Origin: an uncultured Collinsella sp.
Lineage (GTDB): Bacteria; Actinomycetota; Coriobacteriia; Coriobacteriales; Coriobacteriaceae
Reading direction: 5' to 3'
DNA length: 64,000 nucleotides
Assembly (NCBI GenBank): GCA_934668875.1
Contig: CAKUON010000003.1
Coordinates: 186,001-250,000, forward strand
Of this stretch, positions 46,063-55,416 are shown piece by piece; positions within the stretch are counted from its first letter, which is position 1, and each line of letters starts with the position of its first letter. The notes beneath the pieces are model-generated. The model saw only the letters and a list, made by a program, of their open reading frames with translations. It had not been told where the DNA came from and searched no databases. A program made the position numbers and the translations under genes.

Positions 46063-47412
46063 ATGGATACACCGTTGGGCTCCGTGCTCTACATCACCCT
46101 CGGGTGCGCTAAGAACGAGGTTGACACCGACCGCATGCGTTCTCTTTTGACCGCCGCGGGCTACGAGGAGGCATTCGACCCACAGGATGCCGATATCGCC
46201 ATCGTCAATACATGCTCGTTCCTCGCCTCCGCAACGTCCGAGAGCATCGAGACCACGCTCGAGCTCGCCAACGAGGTTCAGGACGGCGTTCGTTCTTGTC
46301 CCATCGTCATGTGCGGCTGTGTGCCGTCGCGCTATGGCGACGACCTGCCTGACGAGCTGCCCGAGGTCGCTGCCTTTGTGAAGGCCGACGAGGAGGACGG
46401 CATCGTGGCGGTCATCGATGGCGTGCTGGGTGTCGAGCGTGAGATCGCTGCCTATATTCCGCAAGTCAAGCGCACTGTCGAGGGCGCCGTTGCTTACGTC
46501 AAGATTTCCGATGGCTGCAACCGCTTCTGCAGCTTCTGCATGATCCCCTATATTCGCGGTCGCTATCACTCGCGCAATGCCGAGAGCATTATCTCCGAGG
46601 TGCGCGACTTGGTTGCCGGTGGCGTGCGAGAGATCGTGCTGATCGGCCAGGACACGGGCATCTGGGGCACCGACTTTGCGGATGGTGACGTCGCCGAGGG
46701 CTCGCCGCGCAATCTGGCGCAGCTGCTGCGCGCCGTAGCCGAGGCCGTGCGTCCGCAGAACGTCTGGGTCCGTGTTCTCTACCTGCAGCCCGAGGGCATG
46801 ACCGACGAGCTTATCGAGACGATTCGCGATACCCCCGAGGTGCTACCCTATATCGATATCCCCGTGCAGCACTGCGACGCGCGCATCCTTAAGGCCATGC
46901 GTCGCTCCGGTTCGCGCCAGGAGCTCGAGGACCTGTTCCGCGATCTGCGTGAGCGCATCCCCGGCATCGTGATCCGTTCCACGGCCATGGTCGGCTTTCC
47001 GACCGAGACCGACGACGAGTTCCGCGACCTTATCGACTTTATGGACACCGTCGGCTTTGACTACACGAGCGTCTTTGCCTACTCGCAGGAGGAGGGCAGC
47101 CTGGCCGCCAAGATGGATGGCCAGGTCGACGAAGAGGTCAAGCTCGAGCGCGCCCAGGAGGCCATGGACCTGGCCGAGTCGCTCGGTTTTGCTGCAACTG
47201 CCGCACATGTGGGCGAGCGCGCCCAGGTGATTGTCGACGGTATCGAAGAGACCGAGGACGGCGCCGAGCTGATCGGACATGCCTGGTTCCAGGCGCCCGA
47301 TTCCGATGGCGCGGTGCATCTGGACGCTAGCGAGGCATCCGTGGGCGATATTCTGACGGTCGAGTTTACCGATAGCTTCTGCTATGAGCTTATCGGTCAT
47401 GTTGTGGAGTAG
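46063..47412 (+). CDS. rimO: Ribosomal protein S12 methylthiotransferase RimO
   Basis: Radical SAM enzyme that methylthiolates an Asp of S12. The 449-residue protein has the LGCAKNEVD motif typical of RimO at the first cluster, the radical-SAM motif CNRFCSFCMIP near residue 152, and the C-terminal TRAM domain. It is one of three methylthiotransferases in the window. GAAAGGA lies before ATG 46063. pgsA and cinA follow, as in several Gram-positive genomes. Confidence 0.95.
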   Translation: MDTPLGSVLYITLGCAKNEVDTDRMRSLLTAAGYEEAFDPQDADIAIVNTCSFLASATSESIETTLELANEVQDGVRSCPIVMCGCVPSRYGDDLPDELPEVAAFVKADEEDGIVAVIDGVLGVEREIAAYIPQVKRTVEGAVAYVKISDGCNRFCSFCMIPYIRGRYHSRNAESIISEVRDLVAGGVREIVLIGQDTGIWGTDFADGDVAEGSPRNLAQLLRAVAEAVRPQNVWVRVLYLQPEGMTDELIETIRDTPEVLPYIDIPVQHCDARILKAMRRSGSRQELEDLFRDLRERIPGIVIRSTAMVGFPTETDDEFRDLIDFMDTVGFDYTSVFAYSQEEGSLAAKMDGQVDEEVKLERAQEAMDLAESLGFAATAAHVGERAQVIVDGIEETEDGAELIGHAWFQAPDSDGAVHLDASEASVGDILTVEFTDSFCYELIGHVVE

Positions 47413-47421
47413 GAGCGCGTT

Positions 47422-48060
47422 GTGGCTAACGAGAGCAATAAGGAACTGACGAGTGTCTGGACGCCCGCCAACATCGTGACGTGCGTGCGCATCGTCTTTA
47501 TCCCGGTGTTCATGATCGTGTCGGCCCTGTCCCACACGAGCGTTGCCGGTACAGATTGGAGCACCTTCGACGGCCCGCTCGCCGCCGCAGCCTTCATTCT
47601 GTACGTCATCCTGTCGTGCACCGATAAAGTTGACGGTTATCTGGCGCGCTCGCGCAACGAGATCACCGACTTCGGTAAGTTCTTGGACCCCATCGCCGAT
47701 AAGTTGCTCGTGTTCTCGGCCTTGCTGCTATTCTTGGACTTTGGCGCCGTGTCGGTTTGGTCCGTGTTCATCATCTTGTTCCGCGAGCTGCTGGTAAGCG
47801 CCCTTCGCATGGTTGCGAGTGCCGCCGGCGTGGTCGTTGCGGCCGATAAGCTCGGCAAGTATAAGACGGCGACCACGATGGTCTCCATCTGCGGTTACCT
47901 GTGCGTTTTTGCGATGGCCGGCTTGCACCTTGGCCCGGTGGCGCTGACGCTCGGCATCTACTCGGTGTCGCGCTTCCTGTACGCCGTTGCCGTTGTCCTG
48001 ACCGTTATCTCGGGAGCCCAGTACTTCTGGAACTGTCGCAAGATCGTCTTTTCGGTCTAG
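47422..48060 (+). CDS. pgsA: CDP-diacylglycerol-glycerol-3-phosphate 3-phosphatidyltransferase
   Basis: Makes phosphatidylglycerol phosphate from the product of CdsA. The 212-residue membrane protein carries the CDP-alcohol phosphotransferase motif D-x2-D-G-x2-A-R-x8-G-x3-D-x3-D in DKVDGYLARSR and GKFLDPIADK near residues 69-93. It has about five membrane segments. GTG at 47422 follows GGAGCG; the rimO-pgsA-cinA-recA order is a common neighbourhood. Confidence 0.92.
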   Translation: MANESNKELTSVWTPANIVTCVRIVFIPVFMIVSALSHTSVAGTDWSTFDGPLAAAAFILYVILSCTDKVDGYLARSRNEITDFGKFLDPIADKLLVFSALLLFLDFGAVSVWSVFIILFRELLVSALRMVASAAGVVVAADKLGKYKTATTMVSICGYLCVFAMAGLHLGPVALTLGIYSVSRFLYAVAVVLTVISGAQYFWNCRKIVFSV

Positions 48061-48072
48061 GTCCTGGTGGGT

Positions 48073-48603
48073 ATGACGGACTCTTTTGAGCAGATTTCCG
48101 CACATAATGAGGAGCTGGCGCGTGATATTGTCGAGCGCGCGAGCGCTCGGGGCGTGACGGTTTCGACGGCTGAGTCGCTGACGGCTGGTATGATCGCCTC
48201 GACGATTGCCGATATCCCGGGCGCCTCGGCGGTGCTGCGTGGCGGTGCTGTGACCTACTGCGATGAGATTAAGCATCGCGTTCTGGGCGTTGAGCAGGAG
48301 ACGCTCGACCGCTATACCGCTGTGTCGCATCAGACCGCGCGCGAGATGGCGGCTGGATCGCTGGAGCTGTACCAAAGCGATATTGCAGTGAGCGCAACGG
48401 GTTATGCTGGCCCCGGCGGCGGCACTGAGGACGATCCGGCTGGCACTTTCTATATTGGCTGGGCGTATCGCGCGGCTGATGGGGAAGTGCCGGTCGTGGA
48501 CTCTGTGCGCTGCCACTATGAGGGCGACCGTTCGTGTGTTCGTGCCCATGCGGTCGCGGAGGCATTGGGACGCATTGCCCTTGTGCTCAACTCTATGGAA
48601 TAG
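48073..48603 (+). CDS. cinA: Nicotinamide-nucleotide amidohydrolase (CinA C-terminal domain)
   Basis: Converts NMN to nicotinate mononucleotide in pyridine nucleotide salvage. The 176-residue product is a stand-alone CinA C-terminal domain, with TAESLTAGMIASTIAD near residues 33-48 and GYAGPGGGTEDDPAGTFYI near 112-130; the N-terminal COG1058 domain of full CinA is missing. The start could be GTG 48067 instead of ATG 48073. It precedes recA, the standard place for cinA. Confidence 0.88.
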   Translation: MTDSFEQISAHNEELARDIVERASARGVTVSTAESLTAGMIASTIADIPGASAVLRGGAVTYCDEIKHRVLGVEQETLDRYTAVSHQTAREMAAGSLELYQSDIAVSATGYAGPGGGTEDDPAGTFYIGWAYRAADGEVPVVDSVRCHYEGDRSCVRAHAVAEALGRIALVLNSME

Positions 48604-48610
48604 ACGTGTT

Positions 48611-48634
48611 TTAAGGGGCCTTAGGGCCCCTTAA
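48611..48634 (+). terminator. Terminator after cinA
   Basis: TTAAGGGGCC (48611-48620) pairs with GGCCCCTTAA (48625-48634) around TTAG. The tail is only TTG, so it may be weak. Confidence 0.6.
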
Positions 48635-48801
48635 TTGTGGAGATAGGGACCCCTGACGAATTTAGCGTTTGCGCTGGTTATAGGTGTATTCTTGCCTTCC
48701 TTGTTCTTATTTGGCCCTTTGTGGTCAAGCATTTGGTCAGTGTTTGGTCGGCGTTTGGTTGGGTTTTGGAAAGACTGACTGCATATGATTGGCCTGAACG
48801 G

Positions 48802-48830
48802 TTGACCACGAACAGCCGTTCGTTTATTAT
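48802..48830 (+). promoter_or_regulatory. SOS promoter of recA with LexA box in its spacer
   Basis: TTGACC (48802-48807) and TATTAT (48825-48830) with a 17-base spacer. Inside it is CGAACAGCCGTTCG (48809-48822), a match to the CGAAC-N4-GTTCG LexA operator of Gram-positive bacteria. A bound LexA would cover the polymerase site. The ATG of recA is 31 bases downstream. Confidence 0.85.
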
Positions 48831-48860
48831 CGATACAGGTTGTTAAGAGGAGGGCTATTC

Positions 48861-50009
48861 ATGGCCAAGAATTCAGGTCCCGTACGTACCGTTCATGCAC
48901 CCACGACGGGTAAAGAGCGCGAAGAGATGATCGCCACCACCAAGGCCGAGATCGAGAAGAAGTTCGGTCAAGGCTCCATCATGAGGTATGGTGACGGCGG
49001 CCCCGAGCTTGAGGTTGAGGCCATCCCCACGGGCGCTCTGGCACTCGATGCCGCTCTGGGTATCGGCGGTGTGCCGCGCGGCCGTATCGTCGAGATTTAC
49101 GGTCCTGAGTCCTCCGGTAAAACGACGCTTTCGCTCGAGATCTTGGCCGAGGCCCAGGCAATGGGTGGCGTGGTGGCATTTATCGATGCCGAGCACGCGC
49201 TCGATCCCACGTATGCCGCGCGCATTGGCGTGGATATCGACGAGGTACTGATTTCCCAGCCTGATACGGGTGAGCAGGCGCTCGAGATTGTTGACATGCT
49301 CGTGCGTTCCGGCGCCATCGATGCCATCGTCGTCGACTCCGTCGCCGCGCTGACCCCGCGTGCCGAGATCGAGGGAGAGATCGGCGATACCACGGTCGGA
49401 TTGCAAGCTCGTCTGATGAGTCAGGCGCTCCGCAAGCTCGCAGGCTCGCTGTCCAAGTCCAACACGACATGCATCTTCATTAACCAGCTGCGAGAGAAGA
49501 TCGGCGTCATGTTCGGCAACCCCGAGACCACGACGGGCGGCCGCGCCCTTAAGTTCTTCTCTTCGGTGCGTATCGACATTCGCCGCATCGACAGCATTAA
49601 GCTTAAGGATGAGGTTATCGGTAACCGCGTGCGCGCCAAGGTCGTTAAGAACAAGGTGGCAGCTCCGTTCCGTTCTGCTGAGTTCGACATCATGTACGGT
49701 ACGGGCATCTCTAAGGAGGGCTCGATTCTGGACATGGCTGTCGAGTGCGGCATCTGCAAGAAGATGGGCTCCTGGTTTGCCTATGGCGAGGACAAGCTCG
49801 GCAACGGTCGCGAGGCCGCCAAGGCGTTCCTGCGCGAACACCCCGATTGCGCCGACGAGATTGAGCATAAGGTCCGCCTTGCCTGCGGGCTTGAGTTTGA
49901 TGACGATGCTCCGTCCGAGGTCGAGCTGACCGATCAGCCTGCGCCTGAGGAGTTTGACGAGCTTTACGCCATCGATGGTTCCGCCATGCTCGATGATGAC
50001 GACGAGTAG
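48861..50009 (+). CDS. recA: Recombinase RecA
   Basis: Forms filaments on single-stranded DNA for repair and triggers LexA self-cleavage. The 382 residues have Walker [10 protein letters not shown] near 82-90 and the long C-terminal acidic tail. AGAGGAGG lies 7 bases before ATG 48861; the in-frame TTG at 48840 would place the ribosome site inside the gene. Regulated by the LexA box at 48809. recX follows 11 bases downstream. Confidence 0.97.
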   Translation: MAKNSGPVRTVHAPTTGKEREEMIATTKAEIEKKFGQGSIMRYGDGGPELEVEAIPTGALALDAALGIGGVPRGRIVEIYGPESSGKTTLSLEILAEAQAMGGVVAFIDAEHALDPTYAARIGVDIDEVLISQPDTGEQALEIVDMLVRSGAIDAIVVDSVAALTPRAEIEGEIGDTTVGLQARLMSQALRKLAGSLSKSNTTCIFINQLREKIGVMFGNPETTTGGRALKFFSSVRIDIRRIDSIKLKDEVIGNRVRAKVVKNKVAAPFRSAEFDIMYGTGISKEGSILDMAVECGICKKMGSWFAYGEDKLGNGREAAKAFLREHPDCADEIEHKVRLACGLEFDDDAPSEVELTDQPAPEEFDELYAIDGSAMLDDDDE

Positions 50010-50020
50010 CGGTTACGCTC

Positions 50021-50713
50021 ATGTCGTATACGGTGACCGAGGCCACGGTCGTCTTTCCCGATAAGAAGGCGGCCTCCTCGTTCTCGAGCGGGTATGCGTC
50101 CAAAAAGCCTTGCGCACATATCGATTGTGAGCTTGAGGGCGGTTTTGAGCGGTCCATTTGGATTCCCGTGCGGGTCGCGCGCCTGTATGTCAAAAATCGC
50201 CCCGATCTTCCCTGTGATTGGGATAACTATCGTGAAGCGGTGCAGCTCATCGAGCGTAAATGTGCACTTACCATGGTGACCGAGATGCTATCGCGACGCG
50301 ACCATGCGACGGGTGAGGTCCGTGACAAGTTGGCACGCTACGGCTTTCGCCAGCCCGCAATCGATTTCGCCGTCGAGCGCGCCACCGAGTATCGCTTTTT
50401 AGACGAGAACCGCTTTTGCTCGTACTTTATCGAGGAACGCAAGCGGCGCGGTTGGGGACAGCGTAAAATCGAGACCGAGCTCAAGCGCCGTCATGTCGTG
50501 CTCGATGACATTCCCGGTTATCCCGAGGATTATTTTGCCGTCGAAGACGATTTGGCGCGTGCGTCAGCCCTGCTCGCCAAGCGGCGTGTTCCAGAGACGC
50601 GCGGATTCGAAAAACTGGTTCGGTTTTTGATGGGCAAGGGCTTCTCGTATCACATCGCCGCCGATGCCGTTAAGGCACGTCTTAATGCCGAACGCGAGGA
50701 ATGTGCGGTTTAG
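50021..50713 (+). CDS. recX: Regulatory protein RecX
   Basis: Inhibits and remodels RecA filaments. The 230-residue protein shows RecX three-helix repeats, for example LSRRDHATGEVRDKLARYGF near residues 88-107 and the RGWGQRKIETELKRRHV helix near 147-163. ATG 50021 starts 11 bases after recA, so co-transcription from the SOS promoter is expected. The N-terminal 60 residues are an extra region of unclear function. Confidence 0.9.
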   Translation: MSYTVTEATVVFPDKKAASSFSSGYASKKPCAHIDCELEGGFERSIWIPVRVARLYVKNRPDLPCDWDNYREAVQLIERKCALTMVTEMLSRRDHATGEVRDKLARYGFRQPAIDFAVERATEYRFLDENRFCSYFIEERKRRGWGQRKIETELKRRHVVLDDIPGYPEDYFAVEDDLARASALLAKRRVPETRGFEKLVRFLMGKGFSYHIAADAVKARLNAEREECAV

Positions 50714-50775
50714 GCGTATGCGTTTTGTGGCCCTGCCGTTCACCGCGTTTTAGCCGCCGTGCTGGGGCCATTTAT

Positions 50776-50804
50776 TTGACAGTTGTTGTGGTTCAACGTA
50801 CGAT
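50776..50804 (+). promoter_or_regulatory. Promoter of rny
   Basis: TTGACA (50776-50781) and TACGAT (50799-50804) separated by 17 bases, the best consensus promoter in the window. The start point lies about 160 bases before rny, leaving a long leader. Confidence 0.75.
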
Positions 50805-50909
50805 AAACACTGTCATTTGCTTTGTGATATGTGCTCATCTGTGATGAGTTTGTTTATATGTTTATCTGTATCCGACCCGCATAAGCTGCGCCCATATTAC
50901 TCAAATGTC

Positions 50910-50935
50910 GCGAGCCGTTCGTAAGGACGGTTCGC
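50910..50935 (+). other. Hairpin in the rny leader
   Basis: GCGAGCCGT (50910-50918) pairs with ACGGTTCGC (50927-50935), one pair being G-T, followed by TTTGTTGTGT. It lies 35 bases before the rny start and could be a partial terminator or an RNase Y autoregulatory cleavage site. Confidence 0.45.
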
Positions 50936-50970
50936 TTTGTTGTGTAACGAATCCATAAAAAGGAGTGAGC

Positions 50971-52521
50971 ATGCCTATCATCGCAGCGCTCGTTGGCATC
51001 GTTTTGGGTGCCATCGCCGCCATTGCCTACATGCGCACCGCCAAGCAGGGTAGTCTTCACGAGGCCGACGAAAAAATCCAGTCGGCACACGCACAGGCTG
51101 AGTCCCTGATCGGTGATGCCAAGCGTCAGGCCGAGACCCTCAAAAAAGAGGCTCTACTCGAGGCTAAAGAGGAGATCATCAAGAACAAGCAGGCCGCTGA
51201 GGCCGAGGACAAGCAGCGTAAGAACGAGATTCGTACGCTCGAGAACCGCGTGATGCAGCGCGAGGAATCCCTCGATCGCCGCAACGACGCTCTCGACAAG
51301 CGCGAGCATCAGCTGTCCAGCCAGGCCGGTCAGGTCGAGAAGCGCTCCCGTGAGCTCGAGGAGCTCTGCGCAAAGCAGACCTCCGAGCTCGAGCGTATCG
51401 CCGACCTTACCCGCGAGGACGCGCACAAGGAGCTCCTCGATAAGGTTCGCGGCGAGGTCACCCACGAGGCCGCCACGATCATTCGCGAGTCCGAGCAGCA
51501 GGTTCGCGCCGAGTGCCACAAGACCGCCCAGGAGATTCTGTCTCTGGCGATTCAGCGCTGCGCTGCCGATCACACTGCCGAGGTCACCGTTACCTCCGTG
51601 CACATTCCCTCTGATGACCTCAAAGGTCGTATCATCGGTCGCGAGGGTCGCAACATCCGGACCTTCGAGCAGGTTTCCGGCGTCAACCTCGTGATCGACG
51701 ACACGCCCGAGACCGTCGTTCTTTCGAGCTTCGACCCGGTCCGTCGTGAGACCGCCCGCGTCGCCCTCGAGAACCTCATCGCCGACGGCCGCATTCACCC
51801 TGCCCGTATCGAGGAGATGTATCACAAGGCCGCCGACCTGGTTCAGCAGCGCGTGCGCGAGGCTGGCGAGCAGGCTGCCTTCGATACCGGCATCCACGAT
51901 CTGCACCCCGAGATCGTCAAGACCCTTGGTGCCCTGCGCTACCGTACCTCGTTTGGTCAGAACGTGCTTCAGCATTCCCTCGAGGTCTCTGATCTGTGCG
52001 GCGTGATGGCTTCCGAGCTTGGCCTGGACGTTGTGACCGCCAAGCGCGCCGGCCTGCTTCATGACCTGGGCAAGGCAATTGACCACGACGTCGAGGGCCC
52101 GCATGCCGTCATCGGCGCCGAGCTTGCCCGCCGTTATGGCGAGAAGCCCGTTATCGTCCACGCTATTGAGGCTCACCATGCCGATGTCGACCCCAACACG
52201 GTGCTCGATGTCCTGGTGCAGGCCGCCGATGCTGTCTCTGCCTCTCGCCCCGGTGCCCGTCGCGAGTCTGCCGAGAACTACATCAAGCGTCTTGAGAAGC
52301 TCGAGGAGATCGCCAACTCCCATGACGGCGTCGAACGTACCTATGCCATGCAGGCCGGTCGCGAGGTCCACGTCATGGTCCAGCCGGACAAGATCTCCGA
52401 TGCCCAGTCCACGGTCCTGGCTCATGATATCGCCCATCAGATCGAGGAAGAGATGGAGTATCCCGGTCAGGTGCGCGTCGTCGTGATTCGCGAGAGCCGC
52501 GCTGTCGATATCGCTAAATAA
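50971..52521 (+). CDS. rny: Ribonuclease Y
   Basis: Membrane-anchored endoribonuclease that starts mRNA decay. The 516-residue protein has one N-terminal membrane helix, a long coiled-coil (about 30-190), the KH domain with [15 protein letters not shown] near 217-231 and the HD domain with [12 protein letters not shown] near 361-372. AGGAG 5 bases before ATG 50971 is preferred to the GTG at 50965. A GHKL ATPase and SpoVS gene follow on the same strand. Confidence 0.95.
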   Translation: MPIIAALVGIVLGAIAAIAYMRTAKQGSLHEADEKIQSAHAQAESLIGDAKRQAETLKKEALLEAKEEIIKNKQAAEAEDKQRKNEIRTLENRVMQREESLDRRNDALDKREHQLSSQAGQVEKRSRELEELCAKQTSELERIADLTREDAHKELLDKVRGEVTHEAATIIRESEQQVRAECHKTAQEILSLAIQRCAADHTAEVTVTSVHIPSDDLKGRIIGREGRNIRTFEQVSGVNLVIDDTPETVVLSSFDPVRRETARVALENLIADGRIHPARIEEMYHKAADLVQQRVREAGEQAAFDTGIHDLHPEIVKTLGALRYRTSFGQNVLQHSLEVSDLCGVMASELGLDVVTAKRAGLLHDLGKAIDHDVEGPHAVIGAELARRYGEKPVIVHAIEAHHADVDPNTVLDVLVQAADAVSASRPGARRESAENYIKRLEKLEEIANSHDGVERTYAMQAGREVHVMVQPDKISDAQSTVLAHDIAHQIEEEMEYPGQVRVVVIRESRAVDIAK

Positions 52522-52522
52522 C

Positions 52523-53608
52523 ATGAGCGACGCGAACGAGCTCATCTCATTTATCGCGTCGATGTCGGGGGAGGGCAACCTTCGCGTCGAGGAGAACCTT
52601 GGCGAGGGGTATGTCCGCCTCCGCGTTTCGGAGGCCGAGCGGCGCCAGGCTAAGCACGACATTCAGCATGTCGAGGACATCGTCATCGAAATGCTCCGTA
52701 ATGCTCGCGATGCCGGCGCCGACAAGGTCTATCTCGCCACGACCAAGGAAGATGGCGTCCGCACGCTTGTCTTTCTGGATAACGGTTCTGGCGTTCCGCA
52801 GGATATGCAAGAGCGAATCTTTGATGCCCGCGTTACCTCCAAGCTCGAGAGCATGAAGATGGACCGTTGGGGCGTTCACGGTCGTGGCATGGCATTGTTT
52901 TCGATTAAGCAGAACACCGACGAGGCCCGTGTGGTCACGTCCGGCGTCGATCTTGGTTCAGCCTTCAAGGTGAGCGTTGCGGCCGACCGCCTCAGTGAGC
53001 GTGCCGATCAGTCCAGCTGGCCCCAGGCCGTCAAGGATGAGGACGGACGTTATGTCTGCGCTCGCGGTCCACATAATATTATTCGCGCTGCTTGTGAGTT
53101 TGCGCTCGAGGAGTTGCGTGGTTGCGATGTCTATCTCGGTTCTCCGTCTGAGATTGCCGCGACCCTTTATGCTCAAGCGTCAAGTCGGCTCGATACGTCT
53201 TGTCTCCTGTTCATTGATGACGAGAGCGAGCTTCCGGTTGTCGATCGTTTAGGCCTTGCTTCTGATGCCGAGGACTTTATCCGTATTTGTTCGGGTTTGG
53301 GTCTTGAGATGTCCGAGCGCACGGCCCATCGCATTTTGGCAGGGCAGATTAAGCCCGTTCGCGGTGTGACCGCGCGTCTGCTGCGCGAGCGTGATTCGTC
53401 CTCGCATGCGCCGGCTCCTGTCGATCTCGCGAAGGATCGTCGCGGGCTACGTATTGCCAAGGATGACATGGCGCAGTTTTCGCGCGCTGTGGAACGCGAC
53501 TTTAATGACCTTGCCACCCGGTACTATCTCAACCTTTGCGGCGACCCAAAGATCCGTGTTTCGCGTGATCGAATCACCGTGACCTTTGATCTTGCCAAAG
53601 AGGAATAG
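52523..53608 (+). CDS. Unnamed GHKL-fold ATP-binding protein
   Basis: 361 residues with a GHKL ATPase core as in Hsp90, MutL, gyrase B and histidine kinases: N box E-x3-N-x2-D at residues 56-63 (EMLRNARDAG), G1 motif DNGSG at 86-90 and G2 GVHGRGM at 117-123. No phospho-acceptor His region, membrane segment or MutL motif was seen, and the C-terminal half (about 200-361) has no fold I recognise. ATG 52523 is one base after the rny stop, so its product probably works with RNA decay or with the spoVS product encoded next. Confidence 0.75.
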   Translation: MSDANELISFIASMSGEGNLRVEENLGEGYVRLRVSEAERRQAKHDIQHVEDIVIEMLRNARDAGADKVYLATTKEDGVRTLVFLDNGSGVPQDMQERIFDARVTSKLESMKMDRWGVHGRGMALFSIKQNTDEARVVTSGVDLGSAFKVSVAADRLSERADQSSWPQAVKDEDGRYVCARGPHNIIRAACEFALEELRGCDVYLGSPSEIAATLYAQASSRLDTSCLLFIDDESELPVVDRLGLASDAEDFIRICSGLGLEMSERTAHRILAGQIKPVRGVTARLLRERDSSSHAPAPVDLAKDRRGLRIAKDDMAQFSRAVERDFNDLATRYYLNLCGDPKIRVSRDRITVTFDLAKEE

Positions 53609-53630
53609 TGCCTTTACCGAGTCCACTCGG

Positions 53631-53636
53631 TACGAT
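53631..53636 (+). promoter_or_regulatory. Possible promoter of spoVS
   Basis: TACGAT preceded by CTCGG, as in the lepA and dnaJ -10 contexts. No -35. About 47 bases before the spoVS start. Confidence 0.35.
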
Positions 53637-53682
53637 ACAGTTATTGCAGTTAAAACGTACTTTTAAATGCAGGAGTTTCTTC

Positions 53683-54000
53683 ATGGATTGCCTGAAGGTA
53701 TCAAGCAAATCATCGCCCGCGTCCGTTGCCGGCGCCATCGCCGGCATGGTCAAGGATGGTGTACCCGTCAACATCCAGTGTGTCGGCGCCGGTGCCGTCA
53801 ACCAGGCTATTAAGGCCGTTGCTATCGCGCGCGGTTTTTTGATTCCAACCGGTTTTGATATTTCCTGCGCGCCCGTGTTCTCTGACATCCTCATTAACGG
53901 GGAGTCGCGCACGGCCATCCGCCTTTCTATCTACGTTCACCAGATCAATCGAGCTGCTATGGATAACGTCGTCATGGATGATGTTAAGCCTGTGGCATAG
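53683..54000 (+). CDS. SpoVS-family protein
   Basis: 105 residues of the SpoVS family, small Alba-like proteins. The VSSKSSPASVAGAIAG start and VGAGAVNQAIKAVAIARGF helix are typical. AGGAG lies 8 bases before ATG 53683. In Bacillus it affects spore coats, but no spore genes are seen here, so a role in nucleic acid binding or cell division is more likely. The rny-spoVS proximity is known from other phyla. Confidence 0.85.
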   Translation: MDCLKVSSKSSPASVAGAIAGMVKDGVPVNIQCVGAGAVNQAIKAVAIARGFLIPTGFDISCAPVFSDILINGESRTAIRLSIYVHQINRAAMDNVVMDDVKPVA

Positions 54001-54045
54001 CTTCTGCTTGCTTTGTTTCGCTCCCCATCGTTAGGACTTATGCAC

Positions 54046-55416
54046 ATGGACCAGCGTTCCGTACGCGATATTCTTGCCGGTAAAACCTACTTTATCCGCA
54101 CCTTTGGCTGCCAGATGAATCAGCACGACTCCGAGCGTGTGAGCGGTCTGCTTGATTCGTATGGCTGCCTCATGGCGCTCGATCCCGCGCATGCCGATAT
54201 CGTTGTCTTCATGACGTGCTGCGTGCGCGAGGCCGCCGATACTCGCCTGTACGGTCAGTGCAATTCCTGCAAAAGCCTGCCGCCTTCGCCTTCGGGCAAG
54301 CGCGTGGTTGCCGTTGGTGGCTGCATCGCGCAGCGTGATGGCGAGGGCCTGCTCACCAACGTCGATAACGTCAATGTCATCTTTGGCACGCATTCCATTG
54401 CACATGTGGCCGAGCTTATCGCAGAGGCGTTCCTTGATGGTAAGCGCCATATCCGCACCAATGAGCATGAGGATACGGATGCCATGAGCATGCCGTGGCA
54501 TCGCGAGACCCAGTATCACGCCTGGGTGCCCATCATGACGGGCTGCAATAATTTCTGCACCTATTGCATCGTGCCGTACGTGCGCGGTCGCGAAAAGAGC
54601 CGCCCCTTCGAGGAGATTGTCGACGAGGTGACCGGTTTGGTGCGCCAGGGCGTGCGTGAGATTACGCTGCTGGGCCAAAACGTCAACTCATATGGTCGCG
54701 ATCTGTTTGGCAAGCCGCGTTTTGCCGATCTGCTGCGTGCCGTGGGCGATACGGGTGTGGAGCGCATCTTCTTTACGTCTTCGCATCCCAAGGACCTGCT
54801 GCCCGAGACCATCGACGCCATGGCCGAGACGCCTGCCGTTATGCCGCAGCTGCACTTGGCCGTCCAGTCAGGTTCGACGCGGATCCTCAAAGAGATGAAT
54901 CGCCGTTATACACGCGAGGACTATCTGGGCCTTGTCGATCGCATTCGCAACCGCATGCCCGATATCGCGCTCTCGACCGACATTATCGTTGGGTTCCCGG
55001 GCGAGACTGAAGAAGACTTTGAGCAGACGCTCTCGCTTGCCGAGACGGTCCGCTATGCTCAGGCCTATACCTTCATCTATTCCAAGCGTGCCGGTACCCC
55101 GGCCGCCGAGATTGACGATCCTACGCCGCATGAGGTTATTCTCGAGCGTTTCAACCGCCTGGTTAAGGTTATCGAGACCACGGCACACGAGTATAACCAG
55201 GGCGAGCTTCATACTGTGGTTCCCGCGCTCATTGAGGGAACGAGTAAAAAGAACGATGCGGTCCTGCTGGGCAAGAGTCCCAAGAATCAGACCGTGCATG
55301 CGCCTATCCCTGAGGGCTACAGCATCGATCAGCTTGTTGGCAAGATCGTTGATGTTGACGTTGACGTTGCCAAGACCTGGTATTTGTCCGGTTCCGTTGT
55401 TGGCGAGCCGCGCTAA
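54046..55416 (+). CDS. miaB: tRNA i6A37 methylthiotransferase MiaB
   Basis: Radical SAM enzyme adding methylthio to i6A at position 37, the product of MiaA encoded next. The 456-residue protein has the FGCQMNQHDSE cluster motif near the N-terminus, the radical-SAM motif CNNFCTYCIVP near residue 165 and a C-terminal TRAM domain. AGGA 9-10 bases before ATG 54046 suits that start; ATG 54040 is also possible. Its stop shares one base with miaA. Confidence 0.95.
   Translation: MDQRSVRDILAGKTYFIRTFGCQMNQHDSERVSGLLDSYGCLMALDPAHADIVVFMTCCVREAADTRLYGQCNSCKSLPPSPSGKRVVAVGGCIAQRDGEGLLTNVDNVNVIFGTHSIAHVAELIAEAFLDGKRHIRTNEHEDTDAMSMPWHRETQYHAWVPIMTGCNNFCTYCIVPYVRGREKSRPFEEIVDEVTGLVRQGVREITLLGQNVNSYGRDLFGKPRFADLLRAVGDTGVERIFFTSSHPKDLLPETIDAMAETPAVMPQLHLAVQSGSTRILKEMNRRYTREDYLGLVDRIRNRMPDIALSTDIIVGFPGETEEDFEQTLSLAETVRYAQAYTFIYSKRAGTPAAEIDDPTPHEVILERFNRLVKVIETTAHEYNQGELHTVVPALIEGTSKKNDAVLLGKSPKNQTVHAPIPEGYSIDQLVGKIVDVDVDVAKTWYLSGSVVGEPR

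Noticed and set aside
48637..48846. A 69-codon frame upstream of recA
   Set aside because: It runs through the recA promoter and LexA box, lacks a ribosome site and resembles nothing; the region is regulatory.
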